This document shows positions 1 to 8,516 of a stretch of DNA of 64,000 nucleotides, one piece after another. How positions within the stretch are numbered: the first letter of the stretch is position 1; every line of letters begins with the position of its first letter. The stretch covers positions 273,643 to 337,642 of the forward strand of contig NZ_LR130817.1 in NCBI RefSeq assembly GCF_900626145.1, given 5' to 3'. Origin of the DNA: Intestinimonas timonensis. GTDB taxonomy: Bacteria; Bacillota; Clostridia; Oscillospirales; Oscillospiraceae. The notes under the pieces are model-generated. The model was not told the origin of the DNA, did no database searches, and worked only from the letters and a program-made list of their open reading frames with translations. The position numbers and the translations under genes are program-made.

Positions 1-47
1 TTCCCGAAATATCTAGGATATTCAGAGAAAAAAGAGGGAATAAACCC

Positions 48-76
48 TTGCAATTTTGGGGCGGAACCATTATACT
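48..76 (+). promoter_or_regulatory. Promoter of the mraZ/dcw cluster
   Basis: TTGCAA at 48-53 and TATACT at 71-76 are separated by exactly 17 bases, a near-consensus sigma-A promoter. Transcription would begin near 83 and immediately run into the MraZ boxes. Further upstream (8-22) there is only a short palindrome, AATATC-TAG-GATATT, and no gene. Confidence 0.85.
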
Positions 77-86
77 GGAACTACTG

Positions 87-122
87 GTGGAGCGAAATGG
101 AGTAAAGTAGAGCGAAATGGAG
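87..122 (+). promoter_or_regulatory. Four 10-bp-phased MraZ boxes
   Basis: Four hexamers, GTGGAG (87), ATGGAG (97), GTAGAG (107) and ATGGAG (117), are spaced exactly 10 bases apart, one DNA turn. MraZ proteins are known to bind direct repeats of a TGGG/TGGAG-like core at 10-bp spacing upstream of their own gene. The boxes start about 10 bp after the -10 element, so occupancy should repress the whole cluster (autoregulation). The last box merges into the mraZ ribosome site. The third box has one deviating base. Confidence 0.8.
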
Positions 123-135
123 GGAGGGGCACAGC

Positions 136-558
136 TTGGGCAGCGTGACCGGCACCTATGAACACAGTGTCGACGCCAAGGGCCGGCTGTTTATCCCAGC
201 CAAGCTCCGGGAGGAGTTGGGCGAGACCTTCTATCTGGCCATGGGCGTGGATACCTGCCTGGCCATCTACCCCCAGGAGAGCTGGGACCGCTTTACGGAG
301 AAATTCTCCTCCCTGCCCATTAGCAAATCAAAAGCCATGCGCTCTCTGTTTGCCAACGCGGTGAAATGCGTTCCGGACAGCCAGGGGCGCATTGTCATCC
401 CCCAGCGGCTGCGGACGTACGCTGACCTGGGGAAGGACGTGGTGATCATCGGCGTCCACGACCGGGCGGAGATCTGGAGCGCGGAGCGCTGGAACGCCGA
501 GGAGGAGGAAATGACGCCCGAGAAGATGGCGGCGCTCATGGATTCCCTGGAGCTGTAA
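136..558 (+). CDS. mraZ: MraZ transcriptional regulator
   Basis: A 140-residue MraZ protein, the normal length for the family, made of two AbrB-like swapped-hairpin repeats. The first repeat carries the DAKGRLFIPAKLRE signature (about residues 13-26), the second DSQGRIVIPQRLR (about 81-93). MraZ binds DNA as a ring-shaped multimer and represses the dcw operon. The start is a TTG at 136, chosen because a strong GGAGGGAGGGG ribosome site (119-129) lies just upstream and the protein then begins with the usual short MGSVTGTYEHSVDAKGR segment. It is the first gene of the cluster, 21 bases before rsmH, with its own candidate operator upstream. Confidence 0.95.
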   Translation: MGSVTGTYEHSVDAKGRLFIPAKLREELGETFYLAMGVDTCLAIYPQESWDRFTEKFSSLPISKSKAMRSLFANAVKCVPDSQGRIVIPQRLRTYADLGKDVVIIGVHDRAEIWSAERWNAEEEEMTPEKMAALMDSLEL

Positions 559-579
559 GACAGAGGGAGGCGTGCCGCC

Positions 580-1512
580 GTGACCTATATCCACAAGCCT
601 GTACTCCTGCAGGAGTGCCTGGAGGGCCTGAAGATCCGCCCAGATGGAACCTATGTGGACGGTACCCTGGGCCGGGCGGGCCACTCCCGGGAGATCGTCT
701 CCCGTCTCACCACCGGCCGGCTCATCTGCATCGACCGGGACCAGGCTGCTCTGGATGCGGCGGAGGACAGGCTGGCCGGCCACATGGACAAGGTGAAGCT
801 CATCCACGGCAACTTCGGCGATCTGGCCGAATTGCTGGACGAGCGGGGGATTTCCGGAGTGGACGGCATGCTCTTTGACCTGGGGGTGTCCTCCCCTCAG
901 CTGGATGACCCGGAGCGCGGCTTTTCCTATATGCACGACGCGCCGCTGGACATGCGGATGGACCGCTCCGAGGCCCTCACTGCCCACACGGTGGTGAATG
1001 AGTGGTCCCAGGAGGAGCTAAGACGGATCCTGTGGCAGTATGGTGAGGAGCGGTATGCCCCTCAAATTTCTGCTGCTATCGTGCGTCGGCGGGCAGAGGC
1101 GCCCATCGGCACCACGCTGGAGCTGGTGGATGTGATCCGCAGCACCATGCCTGCACAGGCCCTGCGTGAGAAGCAGCACCCGGCCAAGCGGAGCTTTCAG
1201 GCCATCCGCATCGCCGTCAACGACGAGCTTGCCGCCGTGGACCGGATGCTCCGGGCAGCGGTGCCCCGGCTCTCGCCGGGCGGGCGTCTGTGTGTTATCT
1301 CCTTCCATTCCCTGGAGGACCGCATTGTGAAAAACGCCCTGGCGGAATTCGCCAAGGGCTGTACCTGTCCGCCGGACTTCCCGGTGTGCGTGTGCGGCAA
1401 GAAGCCGCAGATCACGCTGACGCCCCGGAAGCCCATATTGCCCACAGCGGAAGAGATTGAGGAAAATCCCCGTGCCCGCAGTGCCAAGCTGCGGGTGGCG
1501 GAGAAGCGATAG
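580..1512 (+). CDS. rsmH: 16S rRNA (cytosine1402-N4)-methyltransferase RsmH
   Basis: A 310-residue RsmH (MraW), full length. The SAM-binding Rossmann signature is VDGTLGRAGHS near residue 27, followed by the LFDLGVSSPQLDDPERGFS block (about 98-116) and RSFQAIRIAVNDEL (about 204-217) typical of the family. The enzyme methylates N4 of C1402 in the 16S rRNA P-site. The start is GTG at 580, supported by GAGGGAGG at 563-570. It follows mraZ in the standard dcw order. The C-terminal Cys cluster (CTCPPDFPVCVCG) is usual for Firmicute RsmH. Confidence 0.96.
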   Translation: MTYIHKPVLLQECLEGLKIRPDGTYVDGTLGRAGHSREIVSRLTTGRLICIDRDQAALDAAEDRLAGHMDKVKLIHGNFGDLAELLDERGISGVDGMLFDLGVSSPQLDDPERGFSYMHDAPLDMRMDRSEALTAHTVVNEWSQEELRRILWQYGEERYAPQISAAIVRRRAEAPIGTTLELVDVIRSTMPAQALREKQHPAKRSFQAIRIAVNDELAAVDRMLRAAVPRLSPGGRLCVISFHSLEDRIVKNALAEFAKGCTCPPDFPVCVCGKKPQITLTPRKPILPTAEEIEENPRARSAKLRVAEKR

Positions 1513-1517
1513 AGAGG

Positions 1518-1553
1518 CGCCCCCGAGGGGGCGGGAGGGAGCGCTGCGCTCCC
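1518..1553 (+). other. Twin hairpins between rsmH and ftsL
   Basis: Two adjacent inverted repeats fill the rsmH-ftsL gap. The first is CGCCCC-CGAG-GGGGCG (1518-1533). The second is GGGAGCGC-T-GCGCTCCC (1537-1553). Neither is followed by a T-run, so they look like mRNA stability or processing elements rather than a terminator. Confidence 0.6.
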
Positions 1554-1580
1554 AACACGAAAGAGATTGGAGTGACCTGC

Positions 1581-2138
1581 ATGGCGAGCGCTGCGGCCAG
1601 GAGAAAAAGCAGATACGACCACCCGCGTGGTACCTATGGAAACCTGGCCTATGCCCAGCCCGCCACCCGTCCTCTGGAGCGAGGCGGGTCTGAGGTCCTT
1701 CGTCCCCAGCCCAAGGTCCGTCCCAGAGAGCGGGCCCTCACCCGGCCCAAGGTACGGGTCCGGGAGGCGGGGCAGATCTCCGTCTTCGCGGTGGTGGGCT
1801 TCCTGGCGGTAGGTGTCTTTGCCGTGCTGCTCATGCTGAGCACCGTGCAGCTCACCATGGTCAGTGACGAGGTGGTCTCCCTGCGGAGCGAGCTCTCCGA
1901 CCTTCAGAGTGAAGAGGCCAAGCTCATGGCCCAGTACGAGCTGGCCTTTGACCCCAGCACCATCGAAGAAAAGGTGACCGCTGACGGGAGCATGGTTAAG
2001 CCCGCGGCGGGACAGATCTATACCCTGGATCTCTCCGAAGCCGACAGTGTGGTCCACTACGACCAGGAAAGCACGGGCACGGGTTTCCTGGCTACGGTGC
2101 AGGGGATGATCGACAGCGCACTGTCATATTTCCGCTGA
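1581..2138 (+). CDS. ftsL: FtsL-like cell division protein
   Basis: A 185-residue bitopic membrane protein in the ftsL slot between rsmH and spoVD. It has a basic cytoplasmic N-terminus of about 70 residues, one membrane segment (about 72-95, ISVFAVVGFLAVGVFAVLLM) and a heptad-rich coiled coil right after it (SDEVVSLRSELSDLQSEEAKL). FtsL proteins are too divergent for motif proof, so topology and position make the call. FtsL is known to pair with DivIC and FtsQ/DivIB to activate septal FtsW-PBP. The ATG at 1581 is preferred over an in-frame GTG at 1572 because GGAG (1569-1572) is then correctly spaced. Confidence 0.8.
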   Translation: MASAAARRKSRYDHPRGTYGNLAYAQPATRPLERGGSEVLRPQPKVRPRERALTRPKVRVREAGQISVFAVVGFLAVGVFAVLLMLSTVQLTMVSDEVVSLRSELSDLQSEEAKLMAQYELAFDPSTIEEKVTADGSMVKPAAGQIYTLDLSEADSVVHYDQESTGTGFLATVQGMIDSALSYFR

Positions 2139-2182
2139 ACCCACGCATACAGTGGGAGAGAAGCGGGCCATAGAGAGAACGA

Positions 2183-2218
2183 AAGGGCGTAAGAAAACAG
2201 AGCTTTTCTTACGCCCTT
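2183..2218 (+). terminator. 15-bp hairpin between ftsL and spoVD (attenuator-like)
   Basis: A perfect 15-bp stem, 2183-2197 pairing with 2204-2218 around the loop CAGAGC. The 3' arm ends in CTT followed by GTTCATC, so the U-tract is poor. It may act as a partial terminator or processing site that lowers spoVD expression relative to ftsL. It is not a consensus terminator. Confidence 0.5.
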
Positions 2219-2248
2219 GTTCATCATCCAGAGCATAAGGAGACCAGA

Positions 2249-4678
2249 ATGGCACAGAAAGAGCGCAAAAACAATACAGGCGGTACCGACCGCCGCCAGA
2301 ACCGCACCATCCTGGGGCGCACCATCTTCCTCATGGTGGTGTTCGGGGTGCTGGCCTTTGTCCCCCTGCTGTGGAAGCTGTGGCAGATCCAGATCGTGGA
2401 CTACCGCTTCTACCAGGAGAAGGCCATCAGTCAGCAGACCAGAGACATGCTGGTCACCGCCCCCAGAGGGACCATCTATGACTCCCAGGGAAATATTCTG
2501 GCGGTCTCCACCGACGTCTACAATGTGGTCATCTCCCCCAAGGACATTCTGGCCGCGGAGGAGACCAAGGCCGAATCGGGGGAGAAGAAGGCCGCCAAGG
2601 GCGACGAGCTCACCGACGCTGAGAGTGCTGCCATGGCCGGCCGGTACCAGGAGTACGTGGCCGAGGGCCTGGCGGAGATCCTGGGAATGGAGACCGACAC
2701 CATCCTCAAGCGCATGGAGAACACCTCCTCCCAGTATGAGGTGCTCCAGTGGCGGGTGGATGACGACGTCTCCACCGCCGTGCGCACCTTCCAGGAGGAA
2801 AACGGCCTCTATCCCGGCGTCTACCTCCTGCCCGATACCAAGCGGGTCTACCCTTACAGCTCCCTGGCCGCCCAGGTCATCGGCTGGGTCAATGTCAATG
2901 ACGGCAACCGGGGCGCTTACGGCATCGAGGCCAAATATGAGGACCAGTTGGCCGGAGAGCCGGGCCGGGTGGTCACCGCCAAGAAAAACGACGGCACAGA
3001 GATGCTCTCCAGCTATGAGAGCTACGTGGATGCCCAGCCCGGTCTCAACGTCCAGCTCACCATTGACGCCACCATCCAGAGCTATTGCGAAAAGGCACTG
3101 GCCGACGGCATCACCTCCTATGAGGTCCGCAATGGCGGCTTCTGTATTGTCATGAATCCCAAGACGGGGGCCATCCTGGCCATGGCCTCTTCTCCCAACT
3201 ACGACCTCAACCAGCCCCGGAGTGTCACCGATCCTGTCCTGGCATCCTATCTGGAGAAGGTCCAGAACGACCCCTCCGCCAGCGAGGACGCCTATGCCGA
3301 GGCCCTTCAGGAGGCACAGTACACCCAGTGGACCAACCGGGCAGTCACCGATACCTATGAGCCCGGCTCCACCTTTAAAATCATGGTCCTGGCCGCAGCC
3401 CTGGAGGAGGGCGTGGTCAATGAAAACTCTCACTTCTACTGCCCCGGCTATAAGGTCGTAGCGGACTGGCGCATCAGCTGCTCCAAGCACGAGGGCCACG
3501 GAGACCAGACCTTGGCCCAGGCGGTGGCCAACTCCTGTAACCCCGCCTTCATCGAAATCGGGCAGGCCTTGGGGGCGGAGAAATTCTACCAGTATCTATT
3601 GGACTTCGGTGTGATCGGTAAGACGGGCATCGATATCCAGGGTGAGGCCGACAACACCAACCTGGTGTGGACCCGTGATTACTTCACTGGCATCTACGGC
3701 GAGACCTCCCTGGCCACAGCCTCCTTCGGTCAGACCTTCCGTCTCACCCCCATCCAGCTGGTTACCGCTGCCAGCGCCGCCGTCAACGGCGGCCACCTGA
3801 TGCAGCCCTATGTGGTGCAGGCCCTCACCGACCAGGACGGCAACGTGGTGGAGCAGAGCGAGCCCACCGAGGTCCGTCAGGTGGTCAGTGAATCCACCTC
3901 CGCCATGGTCCGGGAGATGCTCTACGGTGTGGTCAACGGCGGCACCGGTAAAAACGCCAACGTAGAGGGCTACCGCATTGGCGGCAAAACGGGTACCTCC
4001 GAAAAGCGAGACGAGGACACCGGCGACCTCATCGTCTCCTTCCTGGGCGTGGCCCCCGCCGACGATCCTCAGATCGTGGTCCTCATCGCCTTCGACAGCC
4101 CCACCCCCGTGGTGCCGGGCAGTGACTACACTTCCCATGGCTTCTACATCAGCGGCGGAAATATGGGCGCCCTGTCCGCCGGTTCCCTCATCGCCGACAT
4201 CCTGGACTATCTGGGTGTGGAAAAGGTATACAGTGACAGCTCTTATGCCGATGTGGTAGTGCCCAACACCGTGGACCTGAGCGAGGCCGACGCCATCAAG
4301 CTCCTGCAGTCCAAGGGCCTGGGCTACCGGGTGGTGGGCGACGGCGCCGCCGTCACCGATCAGCTCCCCGCCCAGGGCGTCTCCATCCCGGGCAAGAGCG
4401 AAGTGGTCCTGTACCTGGGTGCCGAAAAGCCCACGGATCAGGTCTCCGTCCCCGACCTCACCCGCATGACGGCGTCGGCGGCGGAGCAGGCACTGGAAAA
4501 GCTGGGCCTGTATATGCGGCCCATCGGCGTCACTGACTATTCCGATACCACCATCGCTACTGAACAATCCATCGCGGCGGGTACCATGGTAGACCCGGGC
4601 ACCGTGGTGGAGGTCCACTTCATGGATACCGCGGTGCAGGATTACGCTGCCAACGGAAACATCTCCAACATCCATTGA
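2249..4678 (+). CDS. spoVD: Penicillin-binding transpeptidase, SpoVD/PBP2B type with PASTA domains
   Basis: An 809-residue class B PBP. One N-terminal membrane anchor (about 24-45) is followed by the PBP dimerisation region and the transpeptidase domain with all three catalytic motifs: S374-T-F-K377, S429-C-N431 and K580-T-G582. Two C-terminal PASTA repeats follow (about 668-725 and 732-795). The enzyme crosslinks septal peptidoglycan. The PASTA tail and the place next to murE match SpoVD or PBP2B of spore-forming Firmicutes. Whether it serves vegetative division, the spore cortex or both cannot be told from sequence, but it is the only class B PBP in this cluster, so a vegetative FtsI role is likely. 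Confidence 0.93.
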   Translation: MAQKERKNNTGGTDRRQNRTILGRTIFLMVVFGVLAFVPLLWKLWQIQIVDYRFYQEKAISQQTRDMLVTAPRGTIYDSQGNILAVSTDVYNVVISPKDILAAEETKAESGEKKAAKGDELTDAESAAMAGRYQEYVAEGLAEILGMETDTILKRMENTSSQYEVLQWRVDDDVSTAVRTFQEENGLYPGVYLLPDTKRVYPYSSLAAQVIGWVNVNDGNRGAYGIEAKYEDQLAGEPGRVVTAKKNDGTEMLSSYESYVDAQPGLNVQLTIDATIQSYCEKALADGITSYEVRNGGFCIVMNPKTGAILAMASSPNYDLNQPRSVTDPVLASYLEKVQNDPSASEDAYAEALQEAQYTQWTNRAVTDTYEPGSTFKIMVLAAALEEGVVNENSHFYCPGYKVVADWRISCSKHEGHGDQTLAQAVANSCNPAFIEIGQALGAEKFYQYLLDFGVIGKTGIDIQGEADNTNLVWTRDYFTGIYGETSLATASFGQTFRLTPIQLVTAASAAVNGGHLMQPYVVQALTDQDGNVVEQSEPTEVRQVVSESTSAMVREMLYGVVNGGTGKNANVEGYRIGGKTGTSEKRDEDTGDLIVSFLGVAPADDPQIVVLIAFDSPTPVVPGSDYTSHGFYISGGNMGALSAGSLIADILDYLGVEKVYSDSSYADVVVPNTVDLSEADAIKLLQSKGLGYRVVGDGAAVTDQLPAQGVSIPGKSEVVLYLGAEKPTDQVSVPDLTRMTASAAEQALEKLGLYMRPIGVTDYSDTTIATEQSIAAGTMVDPGTVVEVHFMDTAVQDYAANGNISNIH

Positions 4679-4694
4679 GTGAGGGAGGCGCGTC

Positions 4695-6164
4695 ATGCGA
4701 CTGGAGGAGCTGCTGAAGGGAGTGCCCCTGACGGGCGGGACGTGGAAAGATGACACGGAGATCACCGGCATCAGCTACGACACCCGCACCATAGCGCCGG
4801 GGAATCTCTTCGCGGCCCTACCGGGCTACAAGGCCGACGGTCAGGACTTCATCACCGAGGCGTTGGAAAAGGGAGCATCGGCGGTCCTCTGCCGCTGTGC
4901 CCCGAGTGTTCCCGGTCCTTGGCTGGTGACGGAGGACCCTAGGGCCACCCTGGCCCTGATCTCCGCCAACTGGTTCGGCCATCCGGCGGAAAAGCTCACC
5001 TGTGTGGCTGTCACCGGCACCAACGGCAAGACCACCACCACCTATCTCCTGAAGGCGGTGCTGGAGAGTGCGCTGGGAGCCAAGGTGGGCCTCATCGGCA
5101 CCAACCAGAACCTGATCGGGGACCGTGTGCTCCCCGCCAGCCGCACCACCCCGGAGTCCTATGAGCTCCAGGCCCTGCTCCGGGCCATGGTGGGAGCCGG
5201 CTGTACCCATGTGGTGATGGAGGCCTCCTCCATCGCTCTGGACCAGCGGCGGACCTTCGGTATCCGCTTCGCCGCCGGGATCTTCACCAACCTCACTGAG
5301 GACCATTTGGACTACCACAGTACCATGGAGGCCTACCGGGACGCAAAGGGCCTGCTCTTCAACCAGACCGATCTGGCCGTCCTCAACCTGGACGACGAGG
5401 CGGGGAGATGGTACGCCGAACACGTTTCCTGTCCCGTTTTCACCTACTCCGAGCGGAGGGACCTGGCCGACCTGGTGGCCAAGAACCTGCGGCTCTATCC
5501 CAGCCATGTGGAGTTCGACGCGGTGGCCCGGAATACCATCGGCCGGGTCTTCCTGCCCATCCCCGGCGGATTTTCCATCTATAACGCCCTGGGCGTTATC
5601 GCCTGCGCCCTGAATCTGGGCATCGGCATGGAGCGGATCGTCACCGCCCTCCGGTCGGCCCCGGGTGTCAAGGGCCGGGTGGAGGTGGTGCCGGTACCGG
5701 CGGCCTACACCGTTATCATCGACTACGCCCACACTCCGGATGCCTTGGAGAACATCCTCACCACCGTCCGGGACCTCACCGACCGGCGGGTGCTGTGCCT
5801 CTTCGGCTGCGGCGGCGACCGGGACCGGACCAAGCGGCCGGTGATGGGGGCCATCGCGGCGGATCTGGCCGACCTGGTGGTGGTGACCTCTGACAACCCG
5901 CGCACCGAGGAGCCGGAGGCCATCATCGGCGACATTCTCCGGGGTATGGATGGAACGGCCACCCCGGTGGTGGTGGAGCCCGACCGGGTGGAGGCCATCC
6001 ATAAAGTCCTCACCCTGGCTGGTACCGGCGACGTGGTGGTGCTGGCGGGGAAGGGGCACGAGACCTACCAGGAGGTAGGGGAAGAGCGCCGCCACCTGGA
6101 TGAACGGGAAGTGGTGGCTCAGCACTTCGCCCGGCGGACGACATTTGGAAAAAAAGAGGCCTGA
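4695..6164 (+). CDS. murE: UDP-MurNAc-tripeptide synthetase MurE (meso-diaminopimelate-adding)
   Basis: A 489-residue Mur ligase. It has the N-terminal UDP-binding domain, the ATP P-loop GTNGKTTT at 108-115, the central domain, and a C-terminal domain with D400-N-P-R403. The DNPR motif is the known signature of ligases that add meso-diaminopimelate rather than lysine, so this organism should have DAP-type peptidoglycan. The ATG at 4695 follows GAGGGAGG, 16 bases after spoVD. In most Firmicutes murF comes next; here mraY follows directly. Confidence 0.95.
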   Translation: MRLEELLKGVPLTGGTWKDDTEITGISYDTRTIAPGNLFAALPGYKADGQDFITEALEKGASAVLCRCAPSVPGPWLVTEDPRATLALISANWFGHPAEKLTCVAVTGTNGKTTTTYLLKAVLESALGAKVGLIGTNQNLIGDRVLPASRTTPESYELQALLRAMVGAGCTHVVMEASSIALDQRRTFGIRFAAGIFTNLTEDHLDYHSTMEAYRDAKGLLFNQTDLAVLNLDDEAGRWYAEHVSCPVFTYSERRDLADLVAKNLRLYPSHVEFDAVARNTIGRVFLPIPGGFSIYNALGVIACALNLGIGMERIVTALRSAPGVKGRVEVVPVPAAYTVIIDYAHTPDALENILTTVRDLTDRRVLCLFGCGGDRDRTKRPVMGAIAADLADLVVVTSDNPRTEEPEAIIGDILRGMDGTATPVVVEPDRVEAIHKVLTLAGTGDVVVLAGKGHETYQEVGEERRHLDEREVVAQHFARRTTFGKKEA

Positions 6165-6190
6165 TGTCCACAATCTGTGGATTTCTCCGA

Positions 6191-6219
6191 TTGTGGTTTC
6201 CAGTGGGCCGTGATATAAT
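6191..6219 (+). promoter_or_regulatory. Internal promoter before mraY
   Basis: TTGTGG (6191-6196), a 17-base spacer and a perfect TATAAT (6214-6219) lie in the 89-base gap between murE and mraY. It would give mraY-ftsW-murG their own transcription start inside the cluster. Confidence 0.75.
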
Positions 6220-6253
6220 CCCCTTTCGGGACTTTCCCCAGGAGGTTGAAAAT

Positions 6254-7261
6254 ATGAGAATTTTAATTGCCGCGCTTTGTTCCTTTGTGTTGTCGGCTGT
6301 GGCCGGCAAGTTCCTCATCCCCGTACTGCGCCGGATGAAGGCAGGCCAGTCCATCAAGGAGGACGGCCCCACCTGGCACATGTCCAAACAGGGGACCCCC
6401 ACCATGGGCGGACTGATGTTCATCTTTGGAATCCTGGTCACCATTATCCTCATCGGCTGGCCCGACCTGCTCCGGGGGGATTTTCGGGCCCTCTTTGTCT
6501 TCTGCTTCGCCCTGGTCTTCGGTGTCATCGGCTACCTGGACGACTATGAAAAGGTAAAGAAGCGGGAGAACACCGGTCTCACTGCCGGTCCCAAATTCTT
6601 GCTCCAACTGGCTGCCGCCATCGCCTTCACCGCCCTGCTGCGGTATTTCGGCTACCTGGCCCCCCACCTCTATATCCCTTTCCTCCAGATCACCATTGAG
6701 CTGCCCTGGGTGGTCTATATGGTCTTTGCCGCCTTCGTCATGGTGGGCACCGTCAACGCCGTCAACATCACCGACGGTGTGGACGGCCTGAGCTCCAGCG
6801 TCACCCTGCCCGTGGCAGCCTTCTTCTCCGCTGTGGCCTGGTATTGGGGTGTGGCCGACCTGGGCGTCTTCGGCGGCGCCCTCTTTGGCGGTCTGTGCGC
6901 CTTCCTCATCTACAACCACTATCCCGCCAAGGTCTTTATGGGCGACACCGGCTCCCTCTTCCTGGGCGGCGCCGTGTGCGGCCTGGCCTTTGCCTTCGAC
7001 ATGCCCCTGGTCCTCATCCTGGTGGGCATCGTCTACATCGCCGAGACCCTCTCCGATATCATCCAGGTGGTCTACTTCAAGGTCACCCACGGCAAGCGCA
7101 TCTTTAAGATGGCTCCCCTCCACCACCATTTTGAGATGTGCGGGTGGAGCGAGAAGAAGGTGGTGGCCGTCTTTGCCCTGGTGTCCCTGATCTTCTGCGC
7201 CCTGGCCTTTGTGGGTGTGATGGACCGGTACGCCGCTTTCCTGGATGCAAATCTTTTCTAA
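6254..7261 (+). CDS. mraY: Phospho-N-acetylmuramoyl-pentapeptide-transferase MraY
   Basis: A 335-residue polytopic membrane enzyme with about ten membrane segments. It transfers phospho-MurNAc-pentapeptide to undecaprenyl phosphate to make lipid I. Family hallmarks seen are the early KEDGPTWHMSKQGTPTMGG block, the DDYEK aspartate pair, NITDGVDGL, the MGDTGSLFLGG loop and the C-terminal PLHHHFE histidines. The reading frame is open upstream to 6164, but the ATG at 6254 is chosen: it has AGGAGGT at 6240-6246 and gives the standard MRILIAALCSF membrane start. Confidence 0.95.
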   Translation: MRILIAALCSFVLSAVAGKFLIPVLRRMKAGQSIKEDGPTWHMSKQGTPTMGGLMFIFGILVTIILIGWPDLLRGDFRALFVFCFALVFGVIGYLDDYEKVKKRENTGLTAGPKFLLQLAAAIAFTALLRYFGYLAPHLYIPFLQITIELPWVVYMVFAAFVMVGTVNAVNITDGVDGLSSSVTLPVAAFFSAVAWYWGVADLGVFGGALFGGLCAFLIYNHYPAKVFMGDTGSLFLGGAVCGLAFAFDMPLVLILVGIVYIAETLSDIIQVVYFKVTHGKRIFKMAPLHHHFEMCGWSEKKVVAVFALVSLIFCALAFVGVMDRYAAFLDANLF

Positions 7262-7295
7262 AATCCTCAATTTTCCCTGAAAGGCAGGAGATCCC

Positions 7296-8504
7296 ATGGC
7301 CCGAAAACTCAAACGTGACCTCACCGTGGAGGAGCAGCTGGCACGGGGACCACTGGACCTGCCCTTTCTCATGCTGGTGCTGCTGCTCACCGCCATCGGC
7401 GTCATCATGATGTTCTCGGCCTCCTATGCCGACGCTCTCTACAACATGGATGACCCCACCTATTATTTTATGCGTCAGGGTCTCTTTGCCATCGGCGGCG
7501 TGGTCATCATGTATGTCATAAGCAAGATCAACTACCAGACCCTGCGGTGGCTCTCCGTCTTCGCCCTGGTTGGGTCCATCATCCTGCTCATCATGGTGAA
7601 GATCCCCGGTATCGGCGCCAGCGGCGGCGGCGCCAACCGCTGGATCCGTGCCATCGGTCCTCTGCCCCGGTGGCAGCCCTCCGAGGCCGCCAAGCTGGGT
7701 GTCATCCTCTACTTCTCCGCACGGCTCTCCAAGCGAAATACGGAGAAGAAGCGCCATTTCGACAAGCGGACTTATTCCGGTCACTTTTTGGAGCTGCTGG
7801 ACCGCATCGGTTTTCTGGAGCTGGTGCCCTACGGCGTGGTACTGCTCATCATCGCCGGATTGCTGCTCCTCCAGCCCCATCTGTCGGCTACCATCCTCAT
7901 TCTGGCCATCGGAGCCTCCATCCTTTTTGCCGCTGGCATCAAACTGGGCTGGTTCGTGGCAGGCGGTGCCTTTATGACAGCTGCTTTGTGGCTGGTCATC
8001 AACACCACCGACTATATGGCCGACCGTATCGCCATCTGGCAGAACCCCTGGACTGATACCCAGGGAGACGGCTACCAGATCGTCCAGTCCCTCTACGCCA
8101 TCGGCTCCGGAGGGTTGCTGGGCCTTGGACTTGGGAACTCAAGACAAAAATTCCTCTATCTGCCCGAGCTGCAAAACGACTATGTGTTCCCCATCGTGTG
8201 TGAGGAGCTGGGCTTTATCGGTGCGGCTATGATCCTCCTCCTCTTCGCCCTGCTCATTATCCGGGGTTATTGGCTGGCCCTCCACGCCCGGGATCGGTTC
8301 GGTGCCCTCCTCATTGTGGGCATCACCACACAGGTGGCCGTTCAGGTCTTTTTGAACATCGGCGTGGTTACCAATCTCATTCCCCCCACTGGCATCTCCC
8401 TGCCGTTCTTCAGCTACGGCGGCACCGCCCTGGTGATCCAGCTGGTGGAGATGGGCATCGTCCTCAGCGTATCCAGACAGATCCCGGCTCCCAAAGCCGG
8501 ATGA
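7296..8504 (+). CDS. ftsW: SEDS-family peptidoglycan polymerase FtsW/SpoVE
   Basis: A 402-residue SEDS protein with about ten membrane segments. Recognisable blocks are MMFSASYADAL near the N-terminus, the GANRWI loop, LLLLQPHLSAT with its conserved QPD-like site reading QPHL, and the C-terminal SYGGTALV motif. FtsW/SpoVE polymerises lipid II with its partner class B PBP, here most likely the SpoVD-like protein upstream. An insert of roughly 25 charged residues (KRNTEKKRHFDKRTYSGHF) extends the cytoplasmic loop. The Asp-to-His change in the usual QPDL/QPDF motif is worth noting. RBS AGGAG lies about 8 bases before the ATG. Confidence 0.9.
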   Translation: MARKLKRDLTVEEQLARGPLDLPFLMLVLLLTAIGVIMMFSASYADALYNMDDPTYYFMRQGLFAIGGVVIMYVISKINYQTLRWLSVFALVGSIILLIMVKIPGIGASGGGANRWIRAIGPLPRWQPSEAAKLGVILYFSARLSKRNTEKKRHFDKRTYSGHFLELLDRIGFLELVPYGVVLLIIAGLLLLQPHLSATILILAIGASILFAAGIKLGWFVAGGAFMTAALWLVINTTDYMADRIAIWQNPWTDTQGDGYQIVQSLYAIGSGGLLGLGLGNSRQKFLYLPELQNDYVFPIVCEELGFIGAAMILLLFALLIIRGYWLALHARDRFGALLIVGITTQVAVQVFLNIGVVTNLIPPTGISLPFFSYGGTALVIQLVEMGIVLSVSRQIPAPKAG

Positions 8505-8516
8505 GAAGGTGTTGAA

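Noticed and set aside
2057..3499. 480-codon open frame on the minus strand opposite spoVD
   Set aside because: It lies wholly antisense to a clear PBP gene, has no ribosome site, and shows the Gly/Val/His-rich composition typical of GC-rich shadow frames.
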